From positions 3,038,001 to 3,102,000 of the forward strand of contig JAMPIT010000350.1 in assembly GCA_026261815.1 (NCBI GenBank): a stretch of 64,000 nt of DNA, written 5' to 3'. Shown in pieces: positions 36,351 through 49,718 of the stretch. The position numbers and the translations under genes were made by a program. Origin of the DNA: Monarcha castaneiventris obscurior (taxonomy: Eukaryota; Chordata; Aves; Passeriformes; Monarchidae). The notes below the pieces were generated by a model. It saw only the letters and a program-made list of their open reading frames with translations, did not search any database and was not told the DNA's origin. Numbering within the stretch: the first letter of the stretch is position 1; each line of letters starts with the position of its first letter.

Positions 36351-39300
36351 ATCTTGCACCAGCAGGCAAAGTATCCTTCCCTAGATTCCCTCCTAAGGTC
36401 CAGACAGACAGAAAATCATAACATAAAATAAAATCTCTTCTGATGTACTTCACATCCTTTTTTTCAAGAAAATACCTGAGGAATTGCCGGGCTCTGTAGA
36501 TACTACAGTCCAGAAGTTCCAACACCAGAGAACAGACTGCGAGGCAAAGGAGATCAGAGATGCCTGAACCAACACACAGGCAAGGAATTAATCTAGCTGA
36601 AGACCCACAGAAGCAGGACAAGTGTGATCAGTTTTCAACGACATCAACTGCCTCCTACCCCAACACCAGCACAGTGTGGATGCCAGGACAGCTCTATCCA
36701 TTCTGGAAACCACAGCACACATGCTACATTAAGTTGAGTATGTAACAACAGCATAATTTGAAATACCTTTTAACTATTATTCCACTAACTAAAGAAAAAA
36801 AGAAAACAACACACCAACACTTACATTTCAATGAGATGCTCATGCTTGATAAAAGACTCAAGCTAAAATTACATTCCAATTCTCCAATGTTTTTCCACTA
36901 GAAGAATTTAATGTTTCTCATACCACTATTTACTGGTTAGTCTCTTTTCAATTTAACCAGTAAATATTCCATTATAACTGTCCTGGTTTTAATCACTAGC
37001 AGCTATTGTACATTACATCATTAAATGTTTTAGAAGAGTATTATTGCTCGTAAGTGCTTAAAAAGTGTTCAAAGGAAAAATAAAATATGCATGTTATTTT
37101 TCCAAGCATAAAAGAAGATTAGCAGTAACAGAGAAATTTCAAGATTGATTATCTTCAATGACCTACTGAAAAATTCATCTGTATTAAAAAGAATAAAATA
37201 CTTCTTGAAAATGTAGAGAAGTCAAAGTAATTTATGTTTTAAATTTCCCATGTTTAAAAGGGATTGTGAAAGTAGAGCCACAAGAACAAAACTGGTTCAT
37301 GAAAACGTAACATTTCCTTGGCTTACAGTAAATGCTGATCTTGCAACCAAAGAGAGAAAAATTACCTGCAGATGTGGTACATAAAGTTTTTCACTTTCTT
37401 TTAAGGCTTGCTTTGTTAAGATAATTATAATACTTGAACCAATAAGAAGCAGAAATTTGATTGAAGTTCACTCAGTCAATACATACAACCTTCAGCTCCC
37501 ACACTGTCCTTTCCACACCTAAGGAACTATGGGATGCCTTCCAAATTACTTTTGCTAACATTCAGCAACAAACTGTCCATAAGCTAAAAGCTGCCTTAAT
37601 CTGCATTTGCGCACTGCATTTTCAATTTATATCATGTCATTCACCTCCTCCATAACAGTATCACATTTTCTTCTCACATTCTTCTCTGTGCTAAAATAAA
37701 GTCTCCCTTGCAGGCCAAAGGAATATTTGCTGGAATATCTTTATTCTCTGCTGCTGTCCTCTTATTATGTCCCCTGTTGTCTTTATTCTTCATACCCATA
37801 CCTTCATCTTCAATACAACATGAACAAATGAGTTAAACCACTGGAAAAAGTAACTACTCATGGCAGATTTTTAACCTCTTCATCTCTCCAGATCAAAAAG
37901 GGACGCCTTTTGGAAGGTGCACTCATACAAAATTAAATTTTTGCATTCAATACAGATTGAGTAACACAACATGGTTATAATATCCAGGGAAGTCAGACCA
38001 GATGACCACTTCCTTTTACATCTATAAAATGCAACTACTGTAGCACTAAAAAGCTGTAGAAAAAGAAACCACATATTAGTAGAATATTCAATATTGAAAA
38101 CTGTGGTAGTGAGCAACACACTAACACATATTCGAATATCAGTGGCAAAAGAGGTGCTGTAAGTTTTTACAAAACATGATATTAAGAGACAGGAACTTGC
38201 AGACAGTATCCTGTGAGCACACCAAGGGTCAGGTTCTAAAGATGCTTCATGGATTTGTCACACTCATACAAAACTACCGCCTTTCAGCTCCGGTCTCTGA
38301 CCTTTTTCTCCTTTCTCCCTTCAATCCCCTCTTGACATTTGTCCCAATAGCTTCAGTGACAGCTACTTAAAAAGCTTTCCTTCACAATGTGCCTCCATCT
38401 TCAAACACTGTTTCTAAACTGGTGTAAGAGCTACATGTGCTAGAAACTCCCACTCAAAATTTGTGTCCCAAAGCTGGAGATGAGTATTTCTTTTCAGTCC
38501 GCTGATCAAAATATATTTTGCATCAACATTCACTAACCTACCACAGCCTATCATTGATAGCACTTCCTGATTTCTGCTACCAGGCCTTATTTTCCTGTTA
38601 CTACATCATTCAGGCACACAGCATGCATCTAAACATATTCCCAACAGTATACTTATTTTAAAAAAGTTTCATCTTTTTGTGACCAACAAAAAAATAAATA
38701 AATGAACAAGAACCTATTTTTACTTTTCAGGCAACATTGTTGGAGAAACTACTGGCATAATAGCTAGAGAAAGTAACAAATTATCATAGCCCACAGCTGC
38801 TAAAAACAAATAAAAACCCCTGCTATTTTATCTGAGACTGTAACATTATTCCACAAATGCCAGTTAAAACACCATGAAAACAGCGACTCAAAGTTTTAAC
38901 TTTGGTCTGCAATTATGCTTCCTATCTACATGTCAAGTCAGTCTCAAATTTGAACCTGAAGTGAAAACCTCAAGAAACAGGACATGAGAAAACACAGTGA
39001 AAAAACCTGTCTTGCAAATACAGTACTCATCTGAGAGCCAGGACATGTAAACTTTCATGGGACTCCTTGGACGTTGCCCTCTTCCCATACCCAGTCTCAC
39101 ACCAAGTAGACATCACAGGAAATGACAGCAACAGTTCACAGGGAGTTCTTTAGCAGAAATGATGTAATTCTAGGTCAGCAGGCTATTCTCAAAAACTGAG
39201 AAATTACCCATTTCTGCAAGCCCACATAAGTGAGTTCCTGTGCTTGGGATATAACAGAATCCAGCAGGACACGTGCCTACTGCTTTACAAGCATGTGAAC

Positions 39301-41891
39301 AGCTACGGCTGAAGTACATTTTGGTATTCAGTGCACCTTAATGCAAACAAGCCTCAAATGGAAAGGCTTAATGCAGCTGCTAATACACATTGTAGTATTA
39401 TCAGCTTGCTCTTCTCTTGCCTTCCATTTAGAAAAAAAAAACAATCTGGGACTAACATTGGGATTTGTGACCTCCCCAGAAGGACCCCTGCTTTGCATAA
39501 ATGAGACCTGAAATAGTCAAATGCAAGAACATCACCCAGAAATACAGACACAGGACTCAGACTAGAATTGTATGTATTTACAGAGGAGAAATAGTGACTG
39601 CAAAAATAGTATTTTTCCCAGAAGTTAGAGGTATATGCAGGACGTATATGCATACAGACCTATGGAGACAGAAACACATACTGTCATTTTATGCTCTGCA
39701 AGATGTGGTCTCTGTTGCAAAGCTGGTGTAAAGCTGCTGCCACACAGCTGGCATTTTCTGACTCTCCCACCCTGATTCAGGTAAGAGTCAACAAAAACAA
39801 AACATCAACTAATATTAATTTTGCTCAGTGTGGAGATTACGGAAACAAGAAAGGCACTTTCAGCAACTCCAGTTCAAAACGGTGTCAGTACTAGCTATTT
39901 CAAACAGGTATCGTTTTGTGTTCCCTTCCCAGAGCACCCATAGCAAGATCTTCACTGCACAAGTACCTCAGACACATTCCTCTTCTACTCTGCTAGTAGG
40001 TAAAACTAATTTTAAAAACCACAATACTAGTGGCTTCATGGCTTGACATTGACTTTTCTTCTCCAGTGGCCCACATGCACAGTCTCTCTGCAAGAAGCAC
40101 AGTCAATATTACACAGAAAAACACCATGAAAGACAGTTTTTAAAAATGCTTTGTGGCTTGGTCACATAGGGGACAAATTTGAGGGAAATTATACCGCCAT
40201 TTAGCTCGTCAAACAGTCACCCGTGTCATTTTGTTTTCCCAGGAGTTTTCCCACTCAAGGACACCCATCTGTATGCTTTTCTGAGGGATTTACTAATGCC
40301 CCCCATTTTCTTCAGGCATGTTTGCCAGCCATCTCTCTTGTCAAGCACAACCCTCTTACTTCACAGAGGTCCATACAGAACATATGGGCCATAAGGAGCA
40401 GGCAAAGCAATTTATCTTGATCCAGTCAGTGGGCATCAGCTAGATGAAGATTTCTACCAAGAGGAACAAACACACACATAGCTCAGGCAAAGGACAGAAA
40501 CCACCCTGCACTGAAATAAGTGGAAAACCACCACAGAACAGTGCAGTAATAAAGAATGAGAAGACCTCTAAGACTTCCCCACCAGGCTAGCCCAAAGACA
40601 TTTAATTTGTTTTTAGTGAAATAAAACTAGAGGCTGCAGTCTTAATTGGTTTAATTTCCTTTCACTCATTCAAAGTAATGCTCCTTTCAGAGAATTTTAT
40701 CCCCAAAGGATGCAGCTGTTGCTTTATCCAAGATAGGGAGCAGAGAGACCAGGCTACAGAAGGTGAGAGACTACACCTGAGTTGGGATGCCAACAGCACA
40801 ATTCCTCACAGCTGGGACAAACCACAGTCTCACAGAAACATGGAATATCTGCTCCATGCAACCAAGGAGATTTCCTAGCTCCTGGTCAGTCAGTAGGTCA
40901 CTATTCCCAAACAACACACCGCACCCATTTTTCCTTTTTAAAATGGCCATTAAATTACGATCTGCAGAATGTCAGTGATACTGTAACGAATTACTCCAGG
41001 ACTCACTTTGGCTAACAGCTGATGAATCATCACCCACAAATTTTATTTTCAAATTATCAAACAATTCTATCTGAAAATTACACAGCTCAGACACAGATTT
41101 AGAAATGTGACTCGTAATATTGTTTAAAATGTGCATGAGTAGTTTGTTAAGCAATGCTGACAGTAGCAGATGTCTGTATCAGAGAAGACACTACACAATA
41201 AAGAACAATTCTCGTCATTTTAACTGTGCTGACATAGTCAGAAGACTCCAGATACATACTTCTTAGTTGGTCTGCACTATTACTATTTCAGGAAGCAGCA
41301 TTTCCTCTAAAAATTTGTGCTGTATAAATTCTAGTAGTATTTTACAATTTTAGCATTCAACTTCTAGAACACTCATCCAAAATTATGTCATAGTTATAAA
41401 TACTTCCAATGCCATCGCTCAGCAACCATTCAGGGACTAATGACTTTAAAGGAAACTGTGACATTTTAATAATTAACAAATCCTACGGATTCAGAGAATA
41501 TTGATTAAAACTAGGCAGATTTAATGCGGAGTATTTGGCTCATTCACCCTTACCTATGAAACTGCTGCAATATATTAAACAAAGCTATAAATCAGCGATA
41601 AAGAACAATTAAAACTGAGGGTATTGCTGCAGGCTTGAGCAACCTACTAGAAGTATTAAATGAATAAAATTTTAGTGAATTATTTCAAGTCATACAGTAC
41701 TCTAACATTTCATGACATACAAGACCACGCATCTCTCTAAGTCATTTTGAGTCTATTTAACTGTGAGATAAAGCACATGCCTCATTTCAGCCTGTATTTG
41801 CACCAGACACTGAAACCTGAGCATGTAAGTAATAGTCCAGCCTGCTCAGAGCACTCTGTACAGCACGAACCATCAATGACCTGGAGAGATT

Positions 41892-42822
41892 ATATAATCA
41901 CAGAATTTGCTGAGTTGGAGGGACCCTCAAGGATCAAAGTCCAACTCCTGGCCCCACACAGGACCATCCTCAAGAGTCACACCATGTGCCTGAGAGCATT
42001 GTCCAAACACTTCTTGAACTCTGCCAGGCTTGGTGCTGTGACCACTTCCCTGGGGGGCCTGTTTCAGTATCCAACCATCCTCTCGGTGAAGAACCTTGTC
42101 CTAATTTCAAACCTAATAAACCTCCCCTGAAACAGATCCAGGCCATTCCCTCAGGTTTTCTCACTGGGCACCACAGAGAAGAGATCAGTGCCTGCCCCTC
42201 CTCTTCCCCTCACAAGGAAGTTGTAACTGCAATGAGGTCTCTCCTCAGTCTCCTCCAGGCTGAACACCCCAAGTGACCTCAGCCACTCTCTGTATGGCTT
42301 CCCCTCCAGGCCCTTCATCATCTTCGTTGCCCTCCTTTGGACACTCTCCAATAGTTTAATGTCTTTTTTATGTTGTGGCACCCAAATCTGCCCCCAGCAC
42401 TGGAGGTGAGGCTGCCCCAGTGCAGAGCAGAGCAGGACAATCCCCTCCCTTGCCCAGTGGTGATGCTGTGCCTGATGCCCCCAGGACAGGGCTGCCCCTC
42501 CTGGCTGCCAGGGCACTGCTGAGTCATGTCCAACTTGCCACTGACCAGGACCCCCAGGTGCCTTTCTGCAGCTCTGCTCTCCAGCATCTCATTCCCCAGT
42601 CTGTCCATACATCCAGGGGTGCCCCACCCCAGGTGCAGTATCCTGCACTTTCCCTTCTTGAACTTCATCTGGTTGGTGATTGCTGAGCCCTCTCATTTGT
42701 CGAGGTCTCTGCACAGCCTCCCTACCTTGGAGGCAGTCAGCAGCTCCCCACAGTTTTGTACCATCTGGGAGCTTGCTTAGTGTCCCTTCCAGTCCAGGTT
42801 CAAAACGCAGATTGTTAAACAC
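41892..42822 (-). mobile_element. CR1 LINE, about 930 bp, with remains of the reverse-transcriptase ORF, minus strand
   Basis: This is the longest CR1 here. The minus strand shows ORF2 pieces in order across frameshifts. First is EGTLSKLPDGTKLWGAA (CR1 normally has TLSKFADDTKL), next [20 protein letters not shown], then [15 protein letters not shown]. After these come [19 protein letters not shown] and LRSLGVFSLEE. The FADD catalytic box is changed to LPDG (codons at 42760-42771). The 3' tail ends near ATAATCACAGAATTTG at 41892. It is 5' truncated and dead, having lost both its frame and the catalytic aspartate pair. Confidence 0.93.
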
Positions 42823-45800
42823 GAGTTTCAAAGTACTTCAGTGAAGTGAGCCACAGAAACACGCTGCCAAACAGCCTCCTCTTCTTAGGACAGTAAATGA
42901 TGTGGTACTTCAGCAGGTCCCACAGAGCGAAGGCAACTTGTGAGGCTGTTTCAGGTGGCATAACTCATGGCTTCAGTAACTGAAACAAAAAGGTGGCACT
43001 GCCTAGTTCAGAAGTGTGCTGCAGTGGCTACTAACTTGTCAACATCCCTTGCTCTAGATGGTAAGCAGTACATTCCAACCAGCTGGAAAAGCCACTGACT
43101 TGTGAATAACTCCCACCAGATGTGGGGAAGCCTGTCCCAACTCAAATAAGGCTTCTTTCAAATATCTTTAACAAAAATGTTCAAAGCAGGCCTCCTACTC
43201 ATCTACCATCTTTGTACATGCGATTCCTATTTACAAGAGTAACAAACACCAAGAGGATGGACGATATCAAAAGTACCATCATTCAGAGTGGTTCAAAAGC
43301 ACCCAAACATGTCAAATTTTCCACAGAAGCAAAGCCTAGCACATCAGAATTATGTATTCCATAGCCTATGATACAGGAAGCTAATACCTGTGACAAGGGC
43401 AGCTATATCAAATAAAATTCATAAATACTCATAAAAACTCCATATTTTTATCCAGGTTTTCAAAATTATTGAAGTATTTAGGATGAGTGTCTTGAGCAGA
43501 TATCCTTTAAGAGATAAATAGCAGCCATCTACAGCTTACCAGTAACTCAAGAGATTTCTAATTGTAGATTTTTTTAATTAACCTAAGCATCACAGGCATT
43601 AGCACAAATACCTGGAGTGCTGTCTTACAGGTATGAGAAACCTAAATATTTACAGTGAATTTTTCATACACTACAGAAGTTCTTAGTAAGCCGGTAACAG
43701 TGCAATTGAAATGGAAATCTTTAGAGAGAAATCTGAATATGTATGTAGAGCCGACAAAAGGGTGCTAAAGCAGCTAACCTGAGAAAGCAACAGAGACAGA
43801 CTAAAACAATGACTGATCTACAGGAGTTTAATGTACGTAATGGGTTTTTACAAGGGACTGCCTGAAAAGCCTCTGTTGGACAGTTTAATCTAGCAAGCAA
43901 GTATGAATGTTCTACTCATAAATTGTAGAGCCAGGGGAATGAACTTTTCTGCAAATCCAAAAAGCAAAAGCTGTTCAAGAACACAAGGAAAGGGTTTTGG
44001 TCTGTTCTTTTTGTAGCTCACAGAAGCACTCCTGAATAAGAAGACTTTTAAAAACTACATAGAACATAAAACTGGACATCATAAAATCCTTAAAAAACTA
44101 GTTTTATTTATATTGAAGTTACTGAAATTGCATTTAAAAAAATGGGATTTCTTTAAAATTTTCCATTCACTTCGTAGAATGTGTTCTGTGGTGGCTGCTC
44201 TGCATAAACAGGCTTGAGGTACCATCAGCAGGTTTCATCTTCATTCACAGCTGATAATTTTTTCTAACAGTGGAATCTGGAAGCACTTCTTGAAGCACTT
44301 GGCTAACATCCAAATATAAGCCTAGTCCACTTGTATGCAAATACTTTGTTCTTCATATAAATCATTACTTGCTGTAGTTCAACTAGAAATACATAACCAC
44401 TCTGTTACTGGGCTGAGAACCTAAAGCACTTACATTCTTTAGGAAGGAGATTTTATGGTACGTAATGCATCACAGTATTGACTTTTATTTAACTTACAAA
44501 TAAGTAACTTCTCTACTTTCTCTGCCAGACTGCTAGCTTTGGAACACATCTCCAAGGAATAATGCTCTCTTTAGAGCCAGCAGGCCGCCTGGAGCAGCTT
44601 TCTTCTCTTGGACACAACACACTGCTACAGCAGGAGCAAAGCAGGCTGCCTCTAAGGGAAATGACACTACCTGAGCCAGCTAGCTTGCTGGCTTCTTCCA
44701 TCCTTTGGGTATTTTTTATCTTGCTGTCCCCTGAAAAGCTTCAAGGGGACAAAGGCAACTGTTTAAAATATATTAATATGAAAGCACCAGAATAATAGCT
44801 AGTAAGAGGTGGTGAGAAGAACAAGAAGGTGTTGCATGCCAAAAAAAGCAGTATATAAACGTAAGAGTGGTGAAAAGCTCTCTCATAACATGTAACAGGA
44901 GGACAGAAATCCCATTCAGAAAAAAAAGATAATGTAAGAGAAGCAATAGAGATAAATTACATCTCTGAAAATTAATTTCGGTTTCTCTGGAGTGTAACAG
45001 GCTTTCTTCTCAACATCACAGAAAAAAATTCCAGGGGACTATGTTCTCATTTTGGTGCATATTAAATGACGTTTCCTTGATCTATGGAATGTGCAAAGTC
45101 CACATTCCAAGGAGCTACCACTCTCTGCTTCTTGGTATAGACTCGTGCATCATCAGTAGTTAGGGAGATTTACCTTTGTCTCTACTTTCCTGCTTTTATC
45201 AATATATACATACCCAGGTGATAACATGTCAGTTTACAGTGTTTGTTTTATGTGTTTGAGAAGTAAAGAAAATGTCATTGCATGTAATAATAATGGATTG
45301 CAAAGCAAGGCAGGTAGCTCAGACAGAATCACAGCACATAAAATAATTTCCTTCCGTAGCCACAATATTCAAACAGCAGGCTCTTCAAGAGTCCAGATTA
45401 ATTCCCAGCAATCTGCAAGTGCTATTCAAGGCAGCCCCCTGGATGCTTTTGCTTGCTGCAGTGTTCCAAGCAGTGATTGCTGAATACCCTTGAGAAGTTT
45501 TAAGAGTCCATAAAACAAGGGATGGGGGAGCAGGGAGGAAGCCAGAGCAATCCTAAGAACTCAGTAACATAGTATTTGCCACGCTAAAACAGAAAATTCA
45601 AGAGCAGAAGAGAAGTCTGACGGTATGCAATATGTTTGACAGGCTGACTAAAATTAAAGTATAAACAAAACCAAGAAAAAATATTATAGGTTTAATCTCA
45701 GTTCTCAAAATAAATAATGATAGAAGTTGAACAAGTATAGCCTGTGAATTGCCAAATGCAAAAAGTAATTTCATAAGATTAGCATTAGAAACAAAGTTCG

Positions 45801-48800
45801 TAACCAGGGAGTACTTACAGTCTTTGCAACATCAATACTGCTAATACTGTTAAATGCACTTTAAAAGAGTAATTTCCATAATGTTAACACAACAGCTAAA
45901 TATTGCCTATCTGCTAATGGCTCTATGCATATAGCTGACCTTCTTTTTATGCATAACAACACTGTACTTATCTAAATAAGTCCCATGAGTTATACCACCA
46001 GCTAAAAATCCTGACATATCAAAGTAAAATTCATAAATACAGCAGCCAGTGACTATCTCTTAAAAAAATGAGCTAGGAAGCTCAACAAAATTGCAGTATC
46101 TGCCAAGGTCTTTCACCTTATCCAAGGTTTCTCCTTTTATACAGCAATGCAGAGAACAAATTTTTCTTTCATATGTGTTGCCACAAAATGACAGAGTACC
46201 CATATAGCCAAGGGACATACACCAAGAAAGGGAAAGAGTGAAATTGAGCCACAAGTCACACTGTTAGAAGGATTAACACTAGATGTGTCATACTTCACAC
46301 CATAACCTCTTCCACTGTTAGGCTGAGTACCACGTACATTCATCAAAAACAAACTGTTCTACAAAAATCCTGCAAATCCCCTCCTAGTACATCATCAGTT
46401 TAAATAACCCCTACTCTTTTTGACCAGTTCCTTTCCCTTGGTACAAAGATGGATGAGCCAGCCCCACTGTAATCAAAGGTCAGGGCACTACAACATCACA
46501 CAGGATACTAAGACCCAGCCCAAATACTTCCCTTGCTCCTTCTTGCATTGGAGGGACTAGAGTAGAGACAGAGATGAGGAAGCAATGGTGTTTCTAACAA
46601 CAGCAATTCAAGAACTGAAACTGAACTTAATGTTCCCATTTACAAAAAATGTCCTGGAGCTCAATAATTACAGCAGGACTGCTCTGCTGTCAGTGAGAAG
46701 CCTAAAGCAAGAATAGTGAAATTGCAAAATCAATTACACACATTAAAAGCATAAATGCAAACTAAATTCAATCTTTGTGGGCATATTCATAAACCCCAAT
46801 TAGATGACCACATACCAGTGTTTGCAAAGGACTCCTATCTTATTTAGCACACAGAACAGATTTTTTTAAAAACTCTCCTAACTGATGCAGCCTTTCATAC
46901 TATTAATCAGTGCACTGCCTCATCCTAGAAATGCAGTAAACTGGTTCCCGAGTCCTCCCCAGAAGGACACTGCAACACACAGCAACAGGAAAACTGCATT
47001 CACACTGCTCAGTACTTCTCACATCCCAAAATACTAATTCTTTAAATATGAACTGATCCATCTTAATGCAATAATAATCACTTCAGAACTTCTATCCAGA
47101 AAATAAAGAAATGGGAAAAAATACAAAAAGTGTTGCACATTATCAATTTTGTTTAAACATCCAGAAATGAGGTGCTGAGATACGTGAAATAAAAAATGCA
47201 CTACGCCAAAGTCTTTTTGTGTGATTTCTACTATGCTGCATTTCTACAATAAAACTTCAAAAGTTAATATGGTTAGTGATAGAAACCTTTATTCTCTCAT
47301 TCTTACTAAAAATAGAATCCTTACATTTAAAGCGTTCCACAATTCATCAGTAATTTCCACAGTATAATATGGTAATAAACCCCACACTACTGTATGCATT
47401 GATCAAGTTAAACAGAGTATGCTCTGCATTTTTATTTTCTAAAAACCACATATTTCACTACCGCAGGCATTTTTGCAGGGTTTATTTAAATATAATTTAA
47501 GTTCTTAATGATACAGATCTTGAAACTATTCATTTTTCTTGTTCTCAGCTGCTCAGAAGAGTAACTAAATATTTTGTTATTATGCCCCCATGTAGAGGAG
47601 CTTTTTTATGTGACATAAGGTCTTCCACACTTGCACACCAAATGTGGGCTACTAACCCTTACTGCAGTTAATCCACATTGTATCACAGAAAACGTCTGAA
47701 TTGCCTGAACTAAGGTATAAATGTTTAACGCTGGAAAACTCTTAAAAAAAGTTACCCAGTGTGGTTACAAATTACTTTCTAAATCACTCACACTTTTAAT
47801 ACAATTTCTTCTGTTCAATCTTTTACCTCAAACTTTCACCTTTTACCATTTCCTGAACAAAACTTTCCAACGTATTAAAAACAGCATGAAATTGTCTGTG
47901 TATTTCAGCATGCAAAATTGTGGAAGCAATAAGAAAGACATGAGATGATCATTCTTTAAACAACACACAGATCTTTTACTTCACTTTGCTTTTAAAACAC
48001 AGAACTCTTTTCTACACAAAACTGAAATTTTTAAATTAATATAAGCTACTGCCAGGGAGTGACCATGCCTGGGCAGAACTGTTCAGGCTTAGAATAAGAG
48101 GAACAGGAAGTTAACTCTGTTTGCACAGCTCTCAGATGAGACTGCAACCTGTGTCAGCCTCCTCATAGCAGAGCAGAGAGTGCACACAGCAGTCAGATTA
48201 GTGTGCAACTGCTCATCTTTCACAATCATAGCTGATAAAACTAGTTCATACACTGCACTACATACTACAGGAAACATGCTGCTTATTAATGAAGCTAGTG
48301 GGCTGATTAGCTTCAAGGTCGTGGCAAGTGCCCTGTGTTGTTAAGTAACAGCCCAGGAAAAGAAAGATTTTAAATACCAGTTGGAAAAATAAATACTTTG
48401 CTTAACAGGAGGTACCCCTTGAATGCATCTAAATTCAGAAAAACACCTTGCCAAACCAGATGGCTATTTCACTTGTATCTTTTTACCACAGAAATACAGT
48501 TGCTAGATAGCAAAAGATTTACCAAAAAAAAAAAACAGAACCACCCTTACTGTAACACTGTATCTAAAGATTAAAAGAAATAAATATTTCTCAGCACACC
48601 AAGGACAAAGAAATCCAAATTATAAAGCTACTCGCCAAGGAAATGAAAGATTTACATGAATACTTTCAATAAACCTTTATAACCATGCTTTACAAGAAAT
48701 ATGTGCACGTCCTCTCTCTGTTTGATACTGGCTCAATTTTTAAAAGCAACGGTCCTGTTGAAATTTAAAGTCATTGCTTGAAGGTTACATTCTTGTAAAG

Positions 48801-49249
48801 ATCGTCCTGCTATGATTTCTGTCAGGAAGTAGCTCATCATGCATTGCAATTCGGCTCCCAGTGCTATAAACCATGGTTCAGCATCAAAATTATTACTGAA
48901 AGTGGCAGCTATTTAGAGAGGTACAAGCAAATTAGGAAGTGATAAGAATTAAAACTGTCAAAATTTCCCAGGTCTTCAAGTCACATTATTCATAAATTAA
49001 AGCAAATACAAGTATATTCATTATGCAAGTAAAAGTACTTTATGCTAACTGCATAAAATGATAAAAGCTAAGTCACACCACTTGTCTTTTGGGAGTATTT
49101 ATGGCATCTGATACATATGCACAACGCATCCAACTTCAAGCAAGTATTCTGCTATGAGCAGAATTTCCTCTTTTCCTCTCCTCCTTCCTTGGAGCAAGTC
49201 CAATAAAAAATGATTCAGATTCATGAGCCTTACTATAAAGTGCACTTAC

Positions 49250-49718
49250 CGGTGCTGGATTATCTTTAGCTTCCACACCAAAAACATCCCGTTGTTTCAC
49301 TGTCAGCAAATCAAGACCTTCAGTATCATCGTCATCATCGTTATCATCATCATCATATTCAAAGAACTGCATGGAGTCCGAGTTTGGTACCCTGTTAGGT
49401 ACAGGAGCTTCTTTTCCCTTGTCCTCCTCAGACAGCTCTTTCGATTCATCCTCAGACTCACCACTCTCCTCAGCACTTCCACTGGAAGAAGAATGTTCCT
49501 CCATTTCTTTTCTTCTCTGCTCTTCCTTTGTTTTGTTAACGGATGTTTTTCCACTGAAATTAGTTCCACGTTTCTCCACTGTTTCCTCGTTTACCAAGGT
49601 GAGGGTATTTTCATTTTGCTCTGTCCCCTCCAAGTGGTCTGTCCCATTGGCTGCCTCCAGCTGCTTCCGAACTCTTTGAAGAAATCTCACACGAGGTGCC
49701 ATTGCAAGACCAAGTGAT
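49250..49718 (-). CDS. DDX10: DDX10 internal exon C (end of DUF4217 region plus acidic, serine-rich tail)
   Basis: This 469-bp exon is one base completing a Leu codon plus 156 codons. It opens with SLGLAMAPRVRFLQRV, the end of the DUF4217-type region. Next comes a low-complexity linker rich in Ser, Glu and Lys, including SSSSGSAEESGESEDE, which looks like a casein-kinase-2-type substrate. An acidic run of ten codons, DDDDNDDDDD (49325-49354), is coded by GAT/GAC repeats. It ends TVKQRDVFGVEAKDNPAP. The acceptor is CTTTAG before 49718 and the donor is GTAAGT starting at 49249, phase 0. The methionine in LAMAPRV is internal, not the gene start. An uninterrupted reading frame continues 37 codons into the intron, to a stop near 49136; this should be read as intron unless transcripts show otherwise. 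Confidence 0.9.
49325..49354 (-). repeat. GAT/GAC trinucleotide repeat inside DDX10 exon C
   Basis: Ten codons, nine Asp (GAT or GAC) and one Asn (AAC), code the acidic run DDDDNDDDDD. Trinucleotide repeats of this kind often vary in length between individuals. Confidence 0.9.

Larger units (their letters stand above)
1..49249 (-). other. DDX10: Probable long DDX10 intron downstream of exon C (at least 49 kb, partial)
   Basis: After the exon C donor no further DDX10 exon was found on the minus strand down to position 1. I looked in particular for the conserved KITFTDEGE-like block of the tail. The simplest reading is one very long intron, which fits the large size of the DDX10 locus in vertebrates. 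Between the repeats listed separately the sequence is AT-rich and unremarkable. I see nothing specific in about 1400-4400, 5300-8300, 9200-12500, 15900-18600, 21200-22100, 25600-27000, 28200-30700, 31400-33400, 37000-41800 and 42900-49200. A missed small exon cannot be excluded by eye. Confidence 0.6.

Noticed and set aside
42151..42831. Host protein-coding genes suggested by several 80-121 codon frames
   Set aside because: All are pieces of one decayed CR1 ORF2 in different frames, or its antisense.
49223..49717. 164-codon plus-strand ORF overlapping DDX10 exon C
   Set aside because: It is the antisense shadow of the exon; its Ile- and Ser-rich content mirrors the Asp and Ser/Glu codons of the other strand.
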